DNA from: Siphonodentalium dalli
Taxonomy: Eukaryota; Mollusca; Scaphopoda; Gadilida; Siphonodentaliidae
DNA length: 64,000 bases
Reading direction: 5' to 3'
NCBI GenBank assembly: GCA_032622095.1
Contig: CP136067.1
Span: forward strand, 177,354,556-177,418,555
Shown here in pieces: positions 44,601 to 54,619 of this stretch (position 1 is the first letter of the stretch; each line of letters begins with the position of its first letter). The notes below the pieces were generated by a model. The model ran no database searches and was not told the origin of the DNA. It saw only the letters and a list, made by a program, of their open reading frames with translations. Both the position numbers and the translations under genes were made by a program.

Positions 44601-45858
44601 AAGTTGAAAATTCAATCAATACCATTCATTTTAGGAAACTATTACAATATAATTATATTGGTGGTGTTTTATATGGTTTCGGAAAAGTTAACACCTCCAA
44701 TAAGATGCAGTTAATCTGTAACATTGTTATCAATGGGCGGAGGGATTATCAATATTTAGTGTTATGGTGGTGTTTACATAGCTAATCCTCTTGTGATGTT
44801 CCCTTCTGATGAAGCAACTCTTCTACCATTTTAATGTTCGGTGATTGGGTCATTGTTGTATGATAAACCACAATGGAGTTGCGAATATAATTAACTGACT
44901 GCTTTCCTATCGGTATCAAACTTCGTTCAAACGAGTGTCGAAACAAAACTCAATCACGGTTGCAGACAATTATACTATCTGCATAACATTTGGCAAATTC
45001 TAATATAATTTTACAAAAAATATTTTCATTTGGCAAATTATTTGGCAAAAGTAAATTTCGGTCCAGCGCGGACCCGGCAAGTTGTTTCATGGATTCGTGT
45101 TCATGTAAACCGAGACATGATAAAAAAAAAACACAGAAAAACGAGTTTAAAGCACCACTTTCGTTTTTGTGGCAGGGTCTATCGATTAGCATACCACTTA
45201 TGGGCATTTCAGAGAATTCAGTCGAGCATTGTCGAGTCATATACAACTTACTCGAGGAAGAAGTGGGTATATTTGGAGGACACTTAGGTGCTTGCTATGT
45301 TAAACTGGTTTTCGTTAAGGCCACAACAATGGACTGGATGGGCATTGACTATACATCACCAATATGTAATTCAGTCACCACAAAAGTGCTCATGTGGCAA
45401 GTGATAAAAGATAACAACTCGTACATTTGTGTTGCGTCCAAAAGAACTTCGATCCACATGTTCTCAAAATTACTTCTCTCCACATCGTTTCTACGCATAA
45501 AATCCAAATTGTTCTTGACAGTTCTCGACAATAGTTACTTCAACGCTCTGGTTCATAAGTCATTTTTATCGGGATTTGTTATCAACAATTTTATTGCATC
45601 GTGTACTACAATAAGTCCATTACACACCGAGAAAACAATTGGGTCAGTGTGTCTAACATATATAGTGCATGTTAGTCATAAGCATTTGGAGTCATTTTGA
45701 CTAATCAACACCATTCAGCAAGTCAATATGACTAACTCTGGCCTTAGTCATATCAAATATTTGCGTGGAAAGGATTTGGGATAATCGTCTTTTTTAGTAC
45801 ATATATGACATTTTTTTCAATTTTCGATGGAACCTAACGTATATCATATCCTCACATT
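44601..45858. other. Non-coding with TTTGGCAAA-rich segments
   Basis: ATTTGGCAAA words cluster at 44510-44582 and again at 44986-45052, suggesting an old local duplication. A 236-codon plus frame at 44990-45700 runs from this into unique DNA; no domain is recognised in it and an overlapping frame shares the region, so it is not called. Confidence 0.4.
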
Positions 45859-46042
45859 TGTATGGAATACTATTAGGGCCACTTCCTTATGGCGCTTCTG
45901 TCGCGCGCTGAAAGCGTCAAAATGTGCGACATTGTGGTGCACATGTTGGCGCTTTCAGTGCGCTACTAATGGCGCATGTTTTGTCGCTTTCGACGCGCGC
46001 CAGATGCGCCATAAGCAAGTGCTCCTAATAGCATTCCATACA
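45859..46042. mobile_element. 184-bp foldback element, GC-rich arms
   Basis: Arms of ~85 bp are reverse complements: TGTATGGAATACTATTAGGG ... CCTAATAGCATTCCATACA, continuing inward through CTTATGGCGC, GCGCG and GAAAGCG. Central TGCGACATTGTGGTGCACAT forms the turn. The GC content is higher than the surroundings. No coding capacity; the ends give no clear target duplication. Confidence 0.83.
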
Positions 46043-46204
46043 TTCGCTAAAGTAATAAAAGGCGGTAATCGTGTATTTACACCCTTCATTATCTTACTTT
46101 TACTCTGTATATTCGTGTGCATCAGACCTGTTCGTGTGGAGTTCTGTTCGTCTCGACACTGCATATCTAAATACCGCCACATTATCCGGGATTTAGTTCT
46201 ACGG

Positions 46205-46830
46205 ATGTCATCCTACTGGGATTCACTAAAGTGGAGAAGCCCGGCAGCGGACAAGTCCGGTGGACGACACGGTGCGATATTATTGATAAGATCAGACATA
46301 AAACATGGGCTATGTACCTGTGGGGATCATGACTTATACCATAGATTCATATGTCGTGTCACAGGCAAAGCAAAGACCGAGCGCATTCTACTTGAAGTTT
46401 GTACATGACATATGTAGGTTAATGCGCATCAGATTTGCATATTTTAGTTTACGTTATCAATGATTACCTTCCAGTCTATTGGGACACACTAAAGTGGTCA
46501 CAATCAACATACCACATGAGTCGATGCGAACGATAAGAGCAGAAATAAAACGGGTATGCACCTGGGAAATTCGTGAATACATCGCATATCATGTCCGTGA
46601 TAGACCTTCTCCTTATCGATATGTTGACGGGGCGCGCGCTTGTATTTATCGTTTGAAATGATTCGGTGTTAATGGAATGAAAATGATCGACTTTCATTTT
46701 ATCAAATGATTTGGATTCATATCTTTTTATCAGATGATGTGTTTTACAGAACACCTCCGACTTATAATAGGGTGCCTTAAGGTATAGTCCTGACCAAACG
46801 CCTCTCAAATGTATCGTTTCGTGGATTGTC
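46205..46830 (+). repeat. Family R flank repeat, copy near 46.5 kb
   Basis: Contains ACTAAAGTGGTCAC, GATAAGAGCAGAAATAAAAC, ACCTGGGAAATTCG, CTCCTTATCGATATGTTGAC, TTTATCAAATGATTTGGATT and GACTTATAATAGGGTGCC, AAGGTATAGTCCTGACC. The same order is found at 49270-49640, and a partial copy at 46205-46330 (ACTAAAGTGGAGAAGCCC) precedes it. It provides another uninterrupted GGTATAGTCC site. Confidence 0.8.
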
Positions 46831-46929
46831 TTCTCAACAAATCCTCGGGCAAATACGCACATAATCGACCTATAATGTGAAATAGGTACATAATGTGATT
46901 GTTTAATACTGAAATAAGCATATAATAGA

Positions 46930-47195
46930 CTCATGGCCGTTATTTCGTTTTATACCGCGGGCCACAGTGAAAGGGCGTACACCTGCGACGTCGTGAGTTG
47001 GCTATTTGTGTCATATTCTGCACACAATCTGCTTAGAATCGCCACATTGTGAATTTGTGATTCGATAATGTGACTAAAACGTTCTCATTTTCAGCACATT
47101 ATCAACTAAAAATAGGGCGATTCTAAGCAGAATATCTAAAACAAGTTCAATTATAAGCAGATAAAGTGCGGATTTTCAGACGAACAAGCTGGCCT
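46930..47195 (-). repeat. Dispersed repeat with ATAAGCAGATAATGTGC motif (reverse copy)
   Basis: Homologous in inverted orientation to 62785-63080: TTTTCAGCACATTATC, GGGCGATTCTAAGCAGA, AACAAGTTCAATTATAAGCA, GATTTTCAGACGAACAAGCT, and at the left the GCGGGCCACAGTGAAAG segment. Fragments also lie at 37838-37880 and 13225-13265. Small internal inverted words (TCTGCTTAGAATCGCC near 47028 and GGCGATTCTAAGCAGA near 47117) form a ~105-bp hairpin. Confidence 0.82.
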
Positions 47196-47623
47196 TTATG
47201 CTAAAGACAAAAGAATCCCGCTTCATACTGCTTTCTGGAGCGAGCGTGTGGCAATAAAGAACGTTCGTCACTCGACGTTTCCTGATAGGGTAATACTAAA
47301 AAGCGTTCAGGACAATATACAAATTTATAACAGTCTGGTTTGTCTTATGAGAACACATACGTGTAGAGTCCAAATATTATTACATTGTATTATCACCCCG
47401 GTGATTTTACTACTGTTAGTATGACCCATGGACTGTGCGGGTCGCAATATATACTGTACTTTAGACTGTGTTGTTCACATAAACCTGCATTAGCCACGAT
47501 TAACTATCTGAAGTCCAGCCTATACTGATGGGACGTACTAACATTAGGATGTTCATCTTGGATCGTATCGATTACGTAATGTCTCGTTATCGTTGTATAT
47601 GTTGACAGAGAACACGGTCGTAT
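47196..47623. other. Non-coding, nothing recognised
   Basis: No feature supported. Confidence 0.4.
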
Positions 47624-48016
47624 TTAAACGGACCTGGCTCATTCGAACCTCCAATTTTTATTCTACGTAATTTGGAGCGATAAATAAATGAACTATTGAT
47701 ATACCGGCTTCATATGCTCTGAAAAACATTTGCCAGCCACAGCCATTTTTCAACCATTTTCAACTGTTCGCCAGTAGTCAGACAAACGTTCTTTATTGCT
47801 ACCATATCAGGAATAGACTACCACGCAACGCTCTTGTCTGTTCCATGTGCAAGTGGCCGGTATGGTGCCCAGTGCCACCATATTGACAGTTGTATTTTTC
47901 ATTACTTCAATGCGTCTTTTTTGGGTTACAGAATGCCCGTAGAAAGGTAGTTCAGATATGTATCGACCTAATTCGATACTGTGTATTTTAGAATGCAAAC
48001 CGCCATGTGGCTTTAA
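47624..48016 (+). mobile_element. Family T MITE, copy 8
   Basis: TTAA at 47624-47627 and 48013-48016, start ACGGACCTGGCTCATTCGAA, end GCAAACCGCCATGTGGCT. Two small internal deletions: one after TTTGGAGCGA and one before GTGTATTTTAGAATGC. Confidence 0.9.
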
Positions 48017-48204
48017 CGTTCGAAATGATTCGTTATTAATGTATTAAAGGGACTTAATGACTTCGAATTGGATGCATGCGAAACAATATAAAAGTCGGTA
48101 AACAATTGTCAATTTATATATACATGTAAACATAGATGGTTCTTATTTTCATAAACAGTAACTCTTCAATAACGATATCTCTCGCATGTCAAAACTATTG
48201 TTAG

Positions 48205-48527
48205 TTAACCCTTTACCCAACAAAACGGCCAAAACCGGCCAAATAAAGCTTCAACAGCCTAAAATATCTTCGGTCTGTCTCAATAGAACCATACAAATAT
48301 GGATATCATTGTGATAGTTACAGTTATGCCCTGTGCCAATGCATTCTCTTATATATGCGAGTCGACCATAGGTCGCCTCGCATATATAAGAGAATGCATT
48401 GGCCTAAAAAATTTTTTTAATGTATTAAGCCAATGCATTCTCTTATATATGCGAGGCGACCTATGGTCGACTCGCATATATAAGAGAATGCATTGGCACA
48501 GGGCCGTTCTGTTGGGTAAAGGGTTGA
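48205..48527 (-). mobile_element. piggyBac-like MITE with two palindromes, copy 3 (reverse)
   Basis: TTAACCCTTTACCCAACA at the left and TGTTGGGTAAAGGGTTGA at the right. Orientation opposite to copies 1 and 2: the non-palindromic tail (GGCCAAAACCGGCC, CTAAAATATCTTCGG) is on the left. Palindromes at 48335-48403 and 48429-48497, separated by only ~25 bp, so the spacer is shortened. Confidence 0.93.
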
Positions 48528-49269
48528 CATTACTGTTACGATGGAAATACCCATAAAAGTCAAATTAGTCAAATGAGATACCCAAGTTTAATCACAACTT
48601 GACGGTAAACTTTGGAAAAGGTAAAAGCATTGGAAGATGTTCTGAAAATCCGATTCAAACTGAAATATTTGAACTTACTACGCGATTTGGGGTGTTGACA
48701 AATCACTACTATTTTTGTCTACACAACCATGCAGTTTCGTCCTTGGAGAACTATCAATAATGAATATACAAATAATGTTTACATGTATCTATTTCCCCAC
48801 GTTCTTGTTAGTGGTTATGTTTTACATACCTTTGCCCGCCGCGAATGCCCCTTTAAGAACGATCGATATATTTTCATTAATCAAATTATTTGGATTCATA
48901 TCGTTTTATCAGACGGGTGGGTTTTTTTTATATAACACCCTGACTGAACGATTGACAAATGCGTCCTTGTGTGGCTTTCTATACAGCTGTTCTATTCAGA
49001 ACAATCAATATAGTTATTATTTAGATATATCCGTATAAGGTAATAACAAATAGCGATCGCGTGCACAGTTTTATGGAGAATATTGGAGATACAGCTTATA
49101 TACAGCGCATATATGATCATCACTGTGGAAAGTTGAACTGAATTTCTGCCACCTTGGTATGTTTTGTATGGGCTCAAACATGCATAGTCCTTATATAAGT
49201 ATTTCATGCAATTTCGGGCCTATTTTTATCGCGGGTCTGATTTGATTTACATTATCCACGACTAACTGC
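48528..49269. other. Mostly non-coding
   Basis: A 48830-48970 segment (CGATCGATATATTTTCATTA, ATTATTTGGATTCATATCGT, TTTATCAGACGGGTGGG) is a fragment of the family R flank. No gene. Confidence 0.4.
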
Positions 49270-49544
49270 AATGACGTTCATCATACTGAGCAACACTAAA
49301 GTGGACACGACCGCGGACGATACAATGCGATATCAATGATAAGAGCTGACATAAAGCGCGCTGTGTACCTGGGAGGATCAGGGCATATATATACGGGATA
49401 GTGTCCATGACAGAATGTCTCCTTATCAGCATGTTGACGTTGCACACGTTTGTATTTAACGTTTAGAATGATTCGATACTAATGGACTAATAACGATCGA
49501 TATATTTTCATTTCATCAAATTATTTGGATTCGTATCGTTTTAT
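49270..49544 (+). repeat. Family R flank repeat
   Basis: CACTAAAGTGGACACGACCG, GATAAGAGCTGACATAAAGC, CTCCTTATCAGCATGTTGAC, CGATCGATATATTTTCATTT and TGGATTCGTATCGTTTTATC. Homologous to 46205-46740 and directly precedes R unit A. Confidence 0.8.
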
Positions 49545-50546
49545 CAGATGGGTTGATGTGTTTGATAGAACGCCTCCGACTTATAATAGAGCGCATTAAG
49601 GTATAGTCCAGACATAATCACTATCAAATGTATCCTTTCACAGATAGCCTTTGTGATAGAGATGCCGGCAGATATGTTTGATCCCGTGGGAAGAGTGCAA
49701 AAATTAAAGGGATCCATTGATTCGTGTGCTCTGTCATGGTGCCAAGTGATGCGGTGGCAGGGGTGTGGGAGTGAGGGTGTTATATCAGTATATATAGTTG
49801 TGGGTAGATATCATCTGCGTGCGTTGTTGGGATCTTCAAGTTTGCTCACAGCTGCCTGCTACTGTGGATGAAGATATCGCTACGCACGCGTGTAATCTGT
49901 AAATGTTATGCACATTTATTAATTAATGTTGTTTGGATGTCACTACTTGATTTAGTAGACAATACACCTGATTGATTTATTTATTGTGTTTGCATTTATA
50001 GCTACTTGATATCAGAAATGTTATCTCCTTTTAAGCAATCATCATAAGAACATGTCTCAATAAAGTTATCAACCAGTCAACATGTATATGACAAAACGAA
50101 ACATTGCCAGAAATTTGCTTGTAGGAAATGAATTAAAGTCACATGGCGGTTTGCGCTCCAAATTACACATAATATTTTTCGATTTTGAATTTTTATCAGT
50201 ATCGAAATAGGTCGATAAATATCTTAACTACCTTTCTACTTCATTATGTAACAAAAAAGGCATTGAAGTAATGAAAAATACAACTGTGAATACGGTGTTT
50301 GGGTCCCAAACACAAAACATCCATTTGCGCGACATGCAATAGAAAAGAGCGTTCCGTGGTAGTAAAATGGCTGTAACCTTGGCAAGTGTTTTTCTGTTTT
50401 TCAGATCATACGAAGCCGGTATATCAATAGTTCGTTTATTTATCGACCTATCGTATCGGTCGCTCGAAATTACGTAAGAAAAAAATTGGAGGTTCGAATG
50501 AGCCATATCCGTTTAAAACTGATTGTTGTCAAAGACATTTGTATCA
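49545..50546 (+). repeat. Family R unit A, interrupted by a T MITE
   Basis: Runs GATGTGTTTGATAGAACGCC, AAGGTATAGTCCAGAC, GGGATCCATTGATTCGTGTG, CTCTGTCATGGTGC, GTGAGGGTGTTAT, GCTCACAGCTG, CGCTACGCACGCGTGTAATC, and CCAGAAATTTG..GGAAATGAATTAAA. The T element at 50137-50512 splits its last part. Without the insertion it matches unit B for ~560 bp. The 72- and 68-codon frames in A and B (IDSCALSWC..) are shared because the units are paralogous, not because of a conserved gene as far as I can tell. Confidence 0.88.
50133..50516 (-). mobile_element. Family T MITE, copy 9 (reverse), with readable empty site
   Basis: TTAA at 50133-50136 and 50513-50516 flank the element, whose ends on the plus strand are AGTCACATGGCGG and AGCCATATCCGT. 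The paralogous unit B has the uninterrupted sequence GAAATGAATTAAAACTGATA at 51091-51110 with a single TTAA, so TTAA is the duplicated target. Internal deletion around the CTTTATTGC region. Confidence 0.95.
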
Positions 50547-51130
50547 GATGGGTGGATGTGTTTGATAGAACGCCTTCGATTTATACTAGAGTGCATTAAG
50601 GTATAGTCCAGACCGAATGGCTGTCAAATGTATCCTTTCATAGCTAGCCTTTGTAATAGAGCTGCCTGCAGAGAAATTTGATCCCATGTGACGAGTGCGA
50701 CGTTTCAAGGGATCCATTGATTCGTGTGCTCTGTCATGGTGCATAGTGATGCGGTATGGCAGAGATGGTGGGAGTGAGGGTGTTATCTCAGTAGTTGTGG
50801 GTAGATATCAGCTGCGTCCATTGTTGGGATCTCCAAGTTTGCTCACAGCTGTCTGCTATACTGTGGATGAAAATATCGCTACGCACGCGTGTAATCTGTA
50901 AATTTTATGCACATTTGTTAATTAATGTTGTCATTACTTGATTTAGTATACAATACACGTGATTGATTTATTGATTGTGTTTATATTTACAGCTATACTT
51001 GATATCATCATAAGAACATGTCTCAATAAAGTTAGCAGGCAATCAACAATTATATGGCAAAACGAATCATCGCCAGAAATTTGAATTCAGGAAATGAATT
51101 AAAACTGATAGTTGTCAAAGACATTATTTG
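50547..51130 (+). repeat. Family R unit B (uninterrupted)
   Basis: Complete ~580-bp paralogue of unit A with AAGGTATAGTCCAGACCGAA, GGGATCCATTGATTCGTGTG, GCTCACAGCTGTCTGCTATA, CGCTACGCACGCGTGTAATC and GAAATGAATTAAAACTGATA. It serves as the empty-site reference for insertions in units A and C. Confidence 0.9.
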
Positions 51131-51143
51131 TATCCTTCATACA

Positions 51144-51240
51144 TTAACCCTAACTCTAACCCTAGCCCTAACCCTAGCCCTAACCCCAACCTAACCCTAC
51201 CCCTAACCCTAACCTATAGCCCAAAATCCTAACCCTAACA
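51144..51240. repeat. Interstitial telomere-type repeat (CCCTAA)n
   Basis: About 15 imperfect hexamers: AACCCTAACTCTAACCCTAG, CCCTAACCCTAGCCCTAACC, then CCCTACCCCTAACCCTAACC and a degenerate end with AATCCTAACCCTAACA. The reverse strand is TTAGGG, the standard animal telomere repeat. It lies between R units B and C; the short inverted words TCCTTCATAC (51135) and ATGAAGGA (51284) flank it. Confidence 0.93.
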
Positions 51241-51302
51241 CATATGGAGAATGGAGGGTGGTGCGTGGTTTCGTGTATTCATACATGAAGGACATACCCA
51301 GA

Positions 51303-51705
51303 TTGGTGGAGGTGTTGGATAGAACGCCTCCGACGTATATATAATCGAGTGCATTACGGTATACAGTAATGCCCTAAGTAATCGACTCCATAACCACAGC
51401 AGAATTATGGGTAACTTTTCAGGATTTAGTCGGAAATATGGCTTGTTGCCATTAATCGGAAAACTCTCACCGAGAGCTTTCCGATGAATGGCAACAAGCC
51501 ATATTTCCGAATAAATCCGGAAAAGTTACCCATAATTCTGCTGTGGTTATGGATTCGATTAATTAGGGCATTACTGTAGTCCAGACCGAATGACTGTCAA
51601 ATGTATGCTTTCACAGCTAGGCTTTGTGATAGAAATGCCGGCAGATAAATTTGATCCCATGTGACGAGTTCGACGTTTCAAGGGATCCATTGATTAGTGT
51701 TTGCA
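51303..51705 (+). repeat. Family R unit C, truncated, interrupted by a hairpin element
   Basis: GGTGTTGGATAGAACGCC, CATTACGGTATA then the hairpin, then GTCCAGACCGAATGACTGTC, GCCGGCAGATAAATTTGATC, AAGGGATCCATTGATTAGTG. It ends ~150 bp into the unit body. Confidence 0.88.
51364..51576. mobile_element. 213-bp hairpin MITE with TA target duplication
   Basis: Arms of ~95 bp are near-perfect reverse complements: CAGTAATGCCCTAAGTAATC ... GATTAATTAGGGCATTACTG, with ATAACCACAGCAGAATTATG and ATATGGCTTGTTGCCAT inside and a loop at AACTCTCACCGAGAG. TA flanks both ends (51362-51363 and 51577-51578). Empty sites GGTATAGTCC are present in units A, B and at about 46787. TA duplication with CAGT-type ends fits a Tc1/mariner-type non-autonomous element. 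Confidence 0.93.
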
Positions 51706-52055
51706 TTTGTAGCGCACGAGATTCAATTTCATGACGAAAGTCATAGGGATGGGGCGATAACATGCCTAAGGTATTTGATTACAATACAAATACTTTCCAA
51801 TTTTATGATTTCACATACAATACAAATACTTTTTCCAGTTGATGTATTTGATTACAAATACAGAACTTTTCTAAATGTAATCGAAAACATTTTAACTACA
51901 TCCGGTTACTTTGCGATGAAATAATGAAGACAAAGTCATCGCATGTGGTGAAATAATGAAGACAAAGTCATCGCATGTGGTGAAATGTTTTATCACTGAT
52001 GACGTCATAAATGATGGCGAGACATGTCGCGGTCCACGTAGACCACAAGTAGAGT
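51706..52055. other. Non-coding with a 32-bp duplication
   Basis: ATTTGATTACA.. and CAATACAAATACTTT repeats near 51770-51860 and the tandem duplication at 51919-51982. No gene. Confidence 0.45.
51919..51982. repeat. 32-bp perfect tandem duplication
   Basis: AAATAATGAAGACAAAGTCA followed by TCGCATGTGGTG, twice in a row. Confidence 0.92.
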
Positions 52056-52516
52056 TTAACCCTTTGAGTGCCAGGTCCGATTTTTGTATCAACCCATATA
52101 CACTGTGCCAATGCATTCTCTTATATATGGGAGTCGACCATAGGTCGCCTCGCATATATAAGATAATGCATTGGCTAACAATTTTTCATCATTTGTTATT
52201 ATTTTTTACAATTTTAATATTTTTTTCTTATATTCTTCAAGAGACTTATTTTGTAGGTTTAGTGCCAGGGCATCTCACGTTGTTCATGGTCATCAAAATT
52301 ATTACTATGAATACTTGGTAATAGTTTTGAGTTATAACATGCCCCTAAGGACTTATCCAGTTTGTTTTTAAATTCGCTATAGCATGCTTAAGCATACCCA
52401 AAAAAAATTCAACCAAAAAAAAAATATAAATTTTTTTAATTTTGTTTTAATTTTTTTAGGGACAATTTTACAGACCGTAAATTAAGCTCATCGGCCCCTG
52501 GCACTCAAAGGGTTAA
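52056..52516 (+). mobile_element. piggyBac-like MITE, TTAACCCTTTGAGTGCCAGG type
   Basis: TTAACCCTTTGAGTGCCAGG at the left and CCTGGCACTCAAAGGGTTAA at the right form a perfect 20-bp inverted repeat with TTAA targets. It contains a single 69-bp palindrome (52107-52175) near the left end, then a ~330-bp AT-rich tail (ATTCTTCAAGAGACTTATTT, GGGCATCTCACG, GAGTTATAACATGCCCCTAA). Termini differ from the CCCTTTACCCAACA type beyond the first nine bases. Confidence 0.93.
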
Positions 52517-52983
52517 AGAAAAACTGAAATTGGTACAGTGAAAATAAAAGGGCACATAATCCTCATAGAACATTATATTCGTATTCATTATTGAGTTCTA
52601 ATAACACGCGTAACCCCTCATATAATACCCTGTATCTCCTATCCATTCTATCGCGTATTAAAATGTTCAACGAATTAAGAACATGGTAAATGCAGAACAC
52701 TATAGGGGAGTTAGTTAACCCGATGCTGTTATAGCCTTGTTTTGACTGGCATTTGATTGGAAAATTTCGATTTTCAAAAATAAACACTTTGACATTTTAC
52801 TCCTAACATCGATTGTGCATCTGTCATATGGATTACCAGAGTTGGAAAAGTGTCACCAAAAAGGAGCCATGTCCCTTATGGTGGACAACGGCGAAATCGA
52901 ATTTCCAAATTATCTTGACTAGGGAATTTGGATCCGGATAATTAGACTGCAGCTGGAACTTTTAAGTTGCACCCCCAACGTGT
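52517..52983. other. Non-coding, nothing recognised
   Basis: A 74-codon minus frame (52563-52787) without a recognisable domain; no repeats. Confidence 0.4.
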
Positions 52984-53413
52984 GTTACACTGGTGTAAAT
53001 GGGGTTCGGAGTGACATCTAGCGGAGCGGGAGGAATATATAGGAGAGAATAAAATAGACACTGGGCCCTGGTTGTTCAATAGCCTTCTGTGCTTTTTGCA
53101 TAAAAAATCATTACACCTCTTCCCTGTGATTTCCCATAGGTAAAATAGCCATTGGCACAGGAATTAACCCTTTGTAGTTAAGTTTGAATTTTTTGGTGTG
53201 GTCTAAAATATGACAGTATTTTTTATGCGGTTCTGACACAGATTTAAAAACGAATTCTCTGTTAGACGGACATTATTATTTTACGTAAACAGTTTCCCCA
53301 AATGTCAATTTTTCTGATTTAAAGACAATTTTGGACCATAAATTTATATTGCCAACAGTATACACTAAAACGTTAGCATTGAGGCCTATAGAAAACATTT
53401 ACACCAGTGTAAC
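52984..53413 (+). mobile_element. TIR element E, copy 1
   Basis: Ends are the perfect inverted repeat GTTACACTGGTGTAAATG and CATTTACACCAGTGTAAC. Body landmarks: CGGAGTGACATCTAGCGGAG, TAGACACTGGGCCCTG, CACCTCTTCCCTGTGATTTC, GCCATTGGCACAGGAATTAA, TTGAATTTTTTGGTGTGGTC, GTATACACTAAAACGTTAGC. No open frame. About 90 per cent identical by eye to the second copy. Confidence 0.92.
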
Positions 53414-54170
53414 CTTTTATTCCTGGGAGTCAATTTAAAGTATTTTAATGCATATTTCACAGCCTGGTCTTTCAGTCCAATGAATCGTTCATGCATGGTG
53501 TGGCTATTCTTGCTGCTGATGTCTTCTTTCACTTACATCAGCCAAACAAATAGTATGATTTTTCACAAAAAATGCCAATTTTTCAAGGTATTTTCAAAAA
53601 TTGTCAAGGTGGTAATATTCACATGCTAATGCAAATGACCAATAACATGAGCATGCCAATGACACACATATCAATTGTTATAAGAAGCTAATCTAACAAG
53701 TATTTTGGATTTTATAGCCAGTGACATACAGATATATATAAATGGCCATTTGAAGGTTAATAGCACGAAAACTTGGACACATTTAAGAAAATGCTTCAGC
53801 AGTTCAAAGAGAGCATATCTGATAAATTCATGTTCTTGATGCTCAGCTGATCAGATCTGGATTCTATGACCTCACATCACCAAAAGTTCTCTCACGGAAA
53901 GATCATTGTACAGTCTTCCATAGCTTATCCAAGTTTGCAACACCAGACCCCAAAAACTGTGTGAAAATGGGGCCTGAACATGACATGTGGTGGAAAATTG
54001 TGTTTTTTTTAATGAATAATGTGTTAAAGGGGGTGGGGTTAAATTGTGTGTGATAAATAAAGAACCACAGAAGTTATATTGTTTTTGAACACATTTTTTC
54101 CATTGATGGGTAATTATGAAGAAATGTAGGGAGTTACATTATTCCATGAAAAAGCGGGCTATCGCTTTAG
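53414..54170. other. Spacer between the two E copies
   Basis: Unique sequence with no gene recognised. It could be internal DNA of a larger compound element bounded by the outer E ends. Confidence 0.4.
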
Positions 54171-54619
54171 GTTACACTGGTGTAAATGGGGCTCGGAGTG
54201 ACATCTAGCGGATGCGGGAGGAATGTATAGGAGATAATAAAATAGACACTGGACCCTGATTGGTCAATAGCCATGTGTACGTTTTGCATAAAAATATCAT
54301 CACACCTCTTCCCTATGATTTCCCATAGGTAAAATAGCCATTGGCACAGGAATTAACCCTTTGTAGTGAAGTTTGAATTTTTTGGTGTGGTCTAAAATAT
54401 GACAGTATTTTTTTATGCGTTTCTGACACTAGTAACGAAAACACAAGATTTAAAGACGAATTCCCTGCTAGACGGACATGATTATTTTACGTAAAAAGTT
54501 TCCCCAAATGTAAATTTTTCTGATTTAAAGAATTTTTTTTACCCAAAATGTATATTGCCAACAGTATACACTAAAACGTTAGCATTGCGGCCTATGGAAA
54601 ACATTTACACCAGTGTAAC
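54171..54619 (+). mobile_element. TIR element E, copy 2
   Basis: GTTACACTGGTGTAAATG and CATTTACACCAGTGTAAC at the ends, same orientation as copy 1. About 20 bp longer (extra CACTAGTAACGAAAACACA segment). On this copy the inverted repeat may extend outward (GCGGGCTA left, TAGCCGC right). Confidence 0.92.

Noticed and set aside
45061-45076. GGTCCAGCGCGGACC palindrome as an attachment or recombination site
   Set aside because: A lone short palindrome in animal DNA with no integrase or partner site.
44990-45700. 236-codon plus-strand frame
   Set aside because: It begins in TTTGGCAAA-rich repeat DNA and shows no family resemblance. Its length is unusual but not enough alone.
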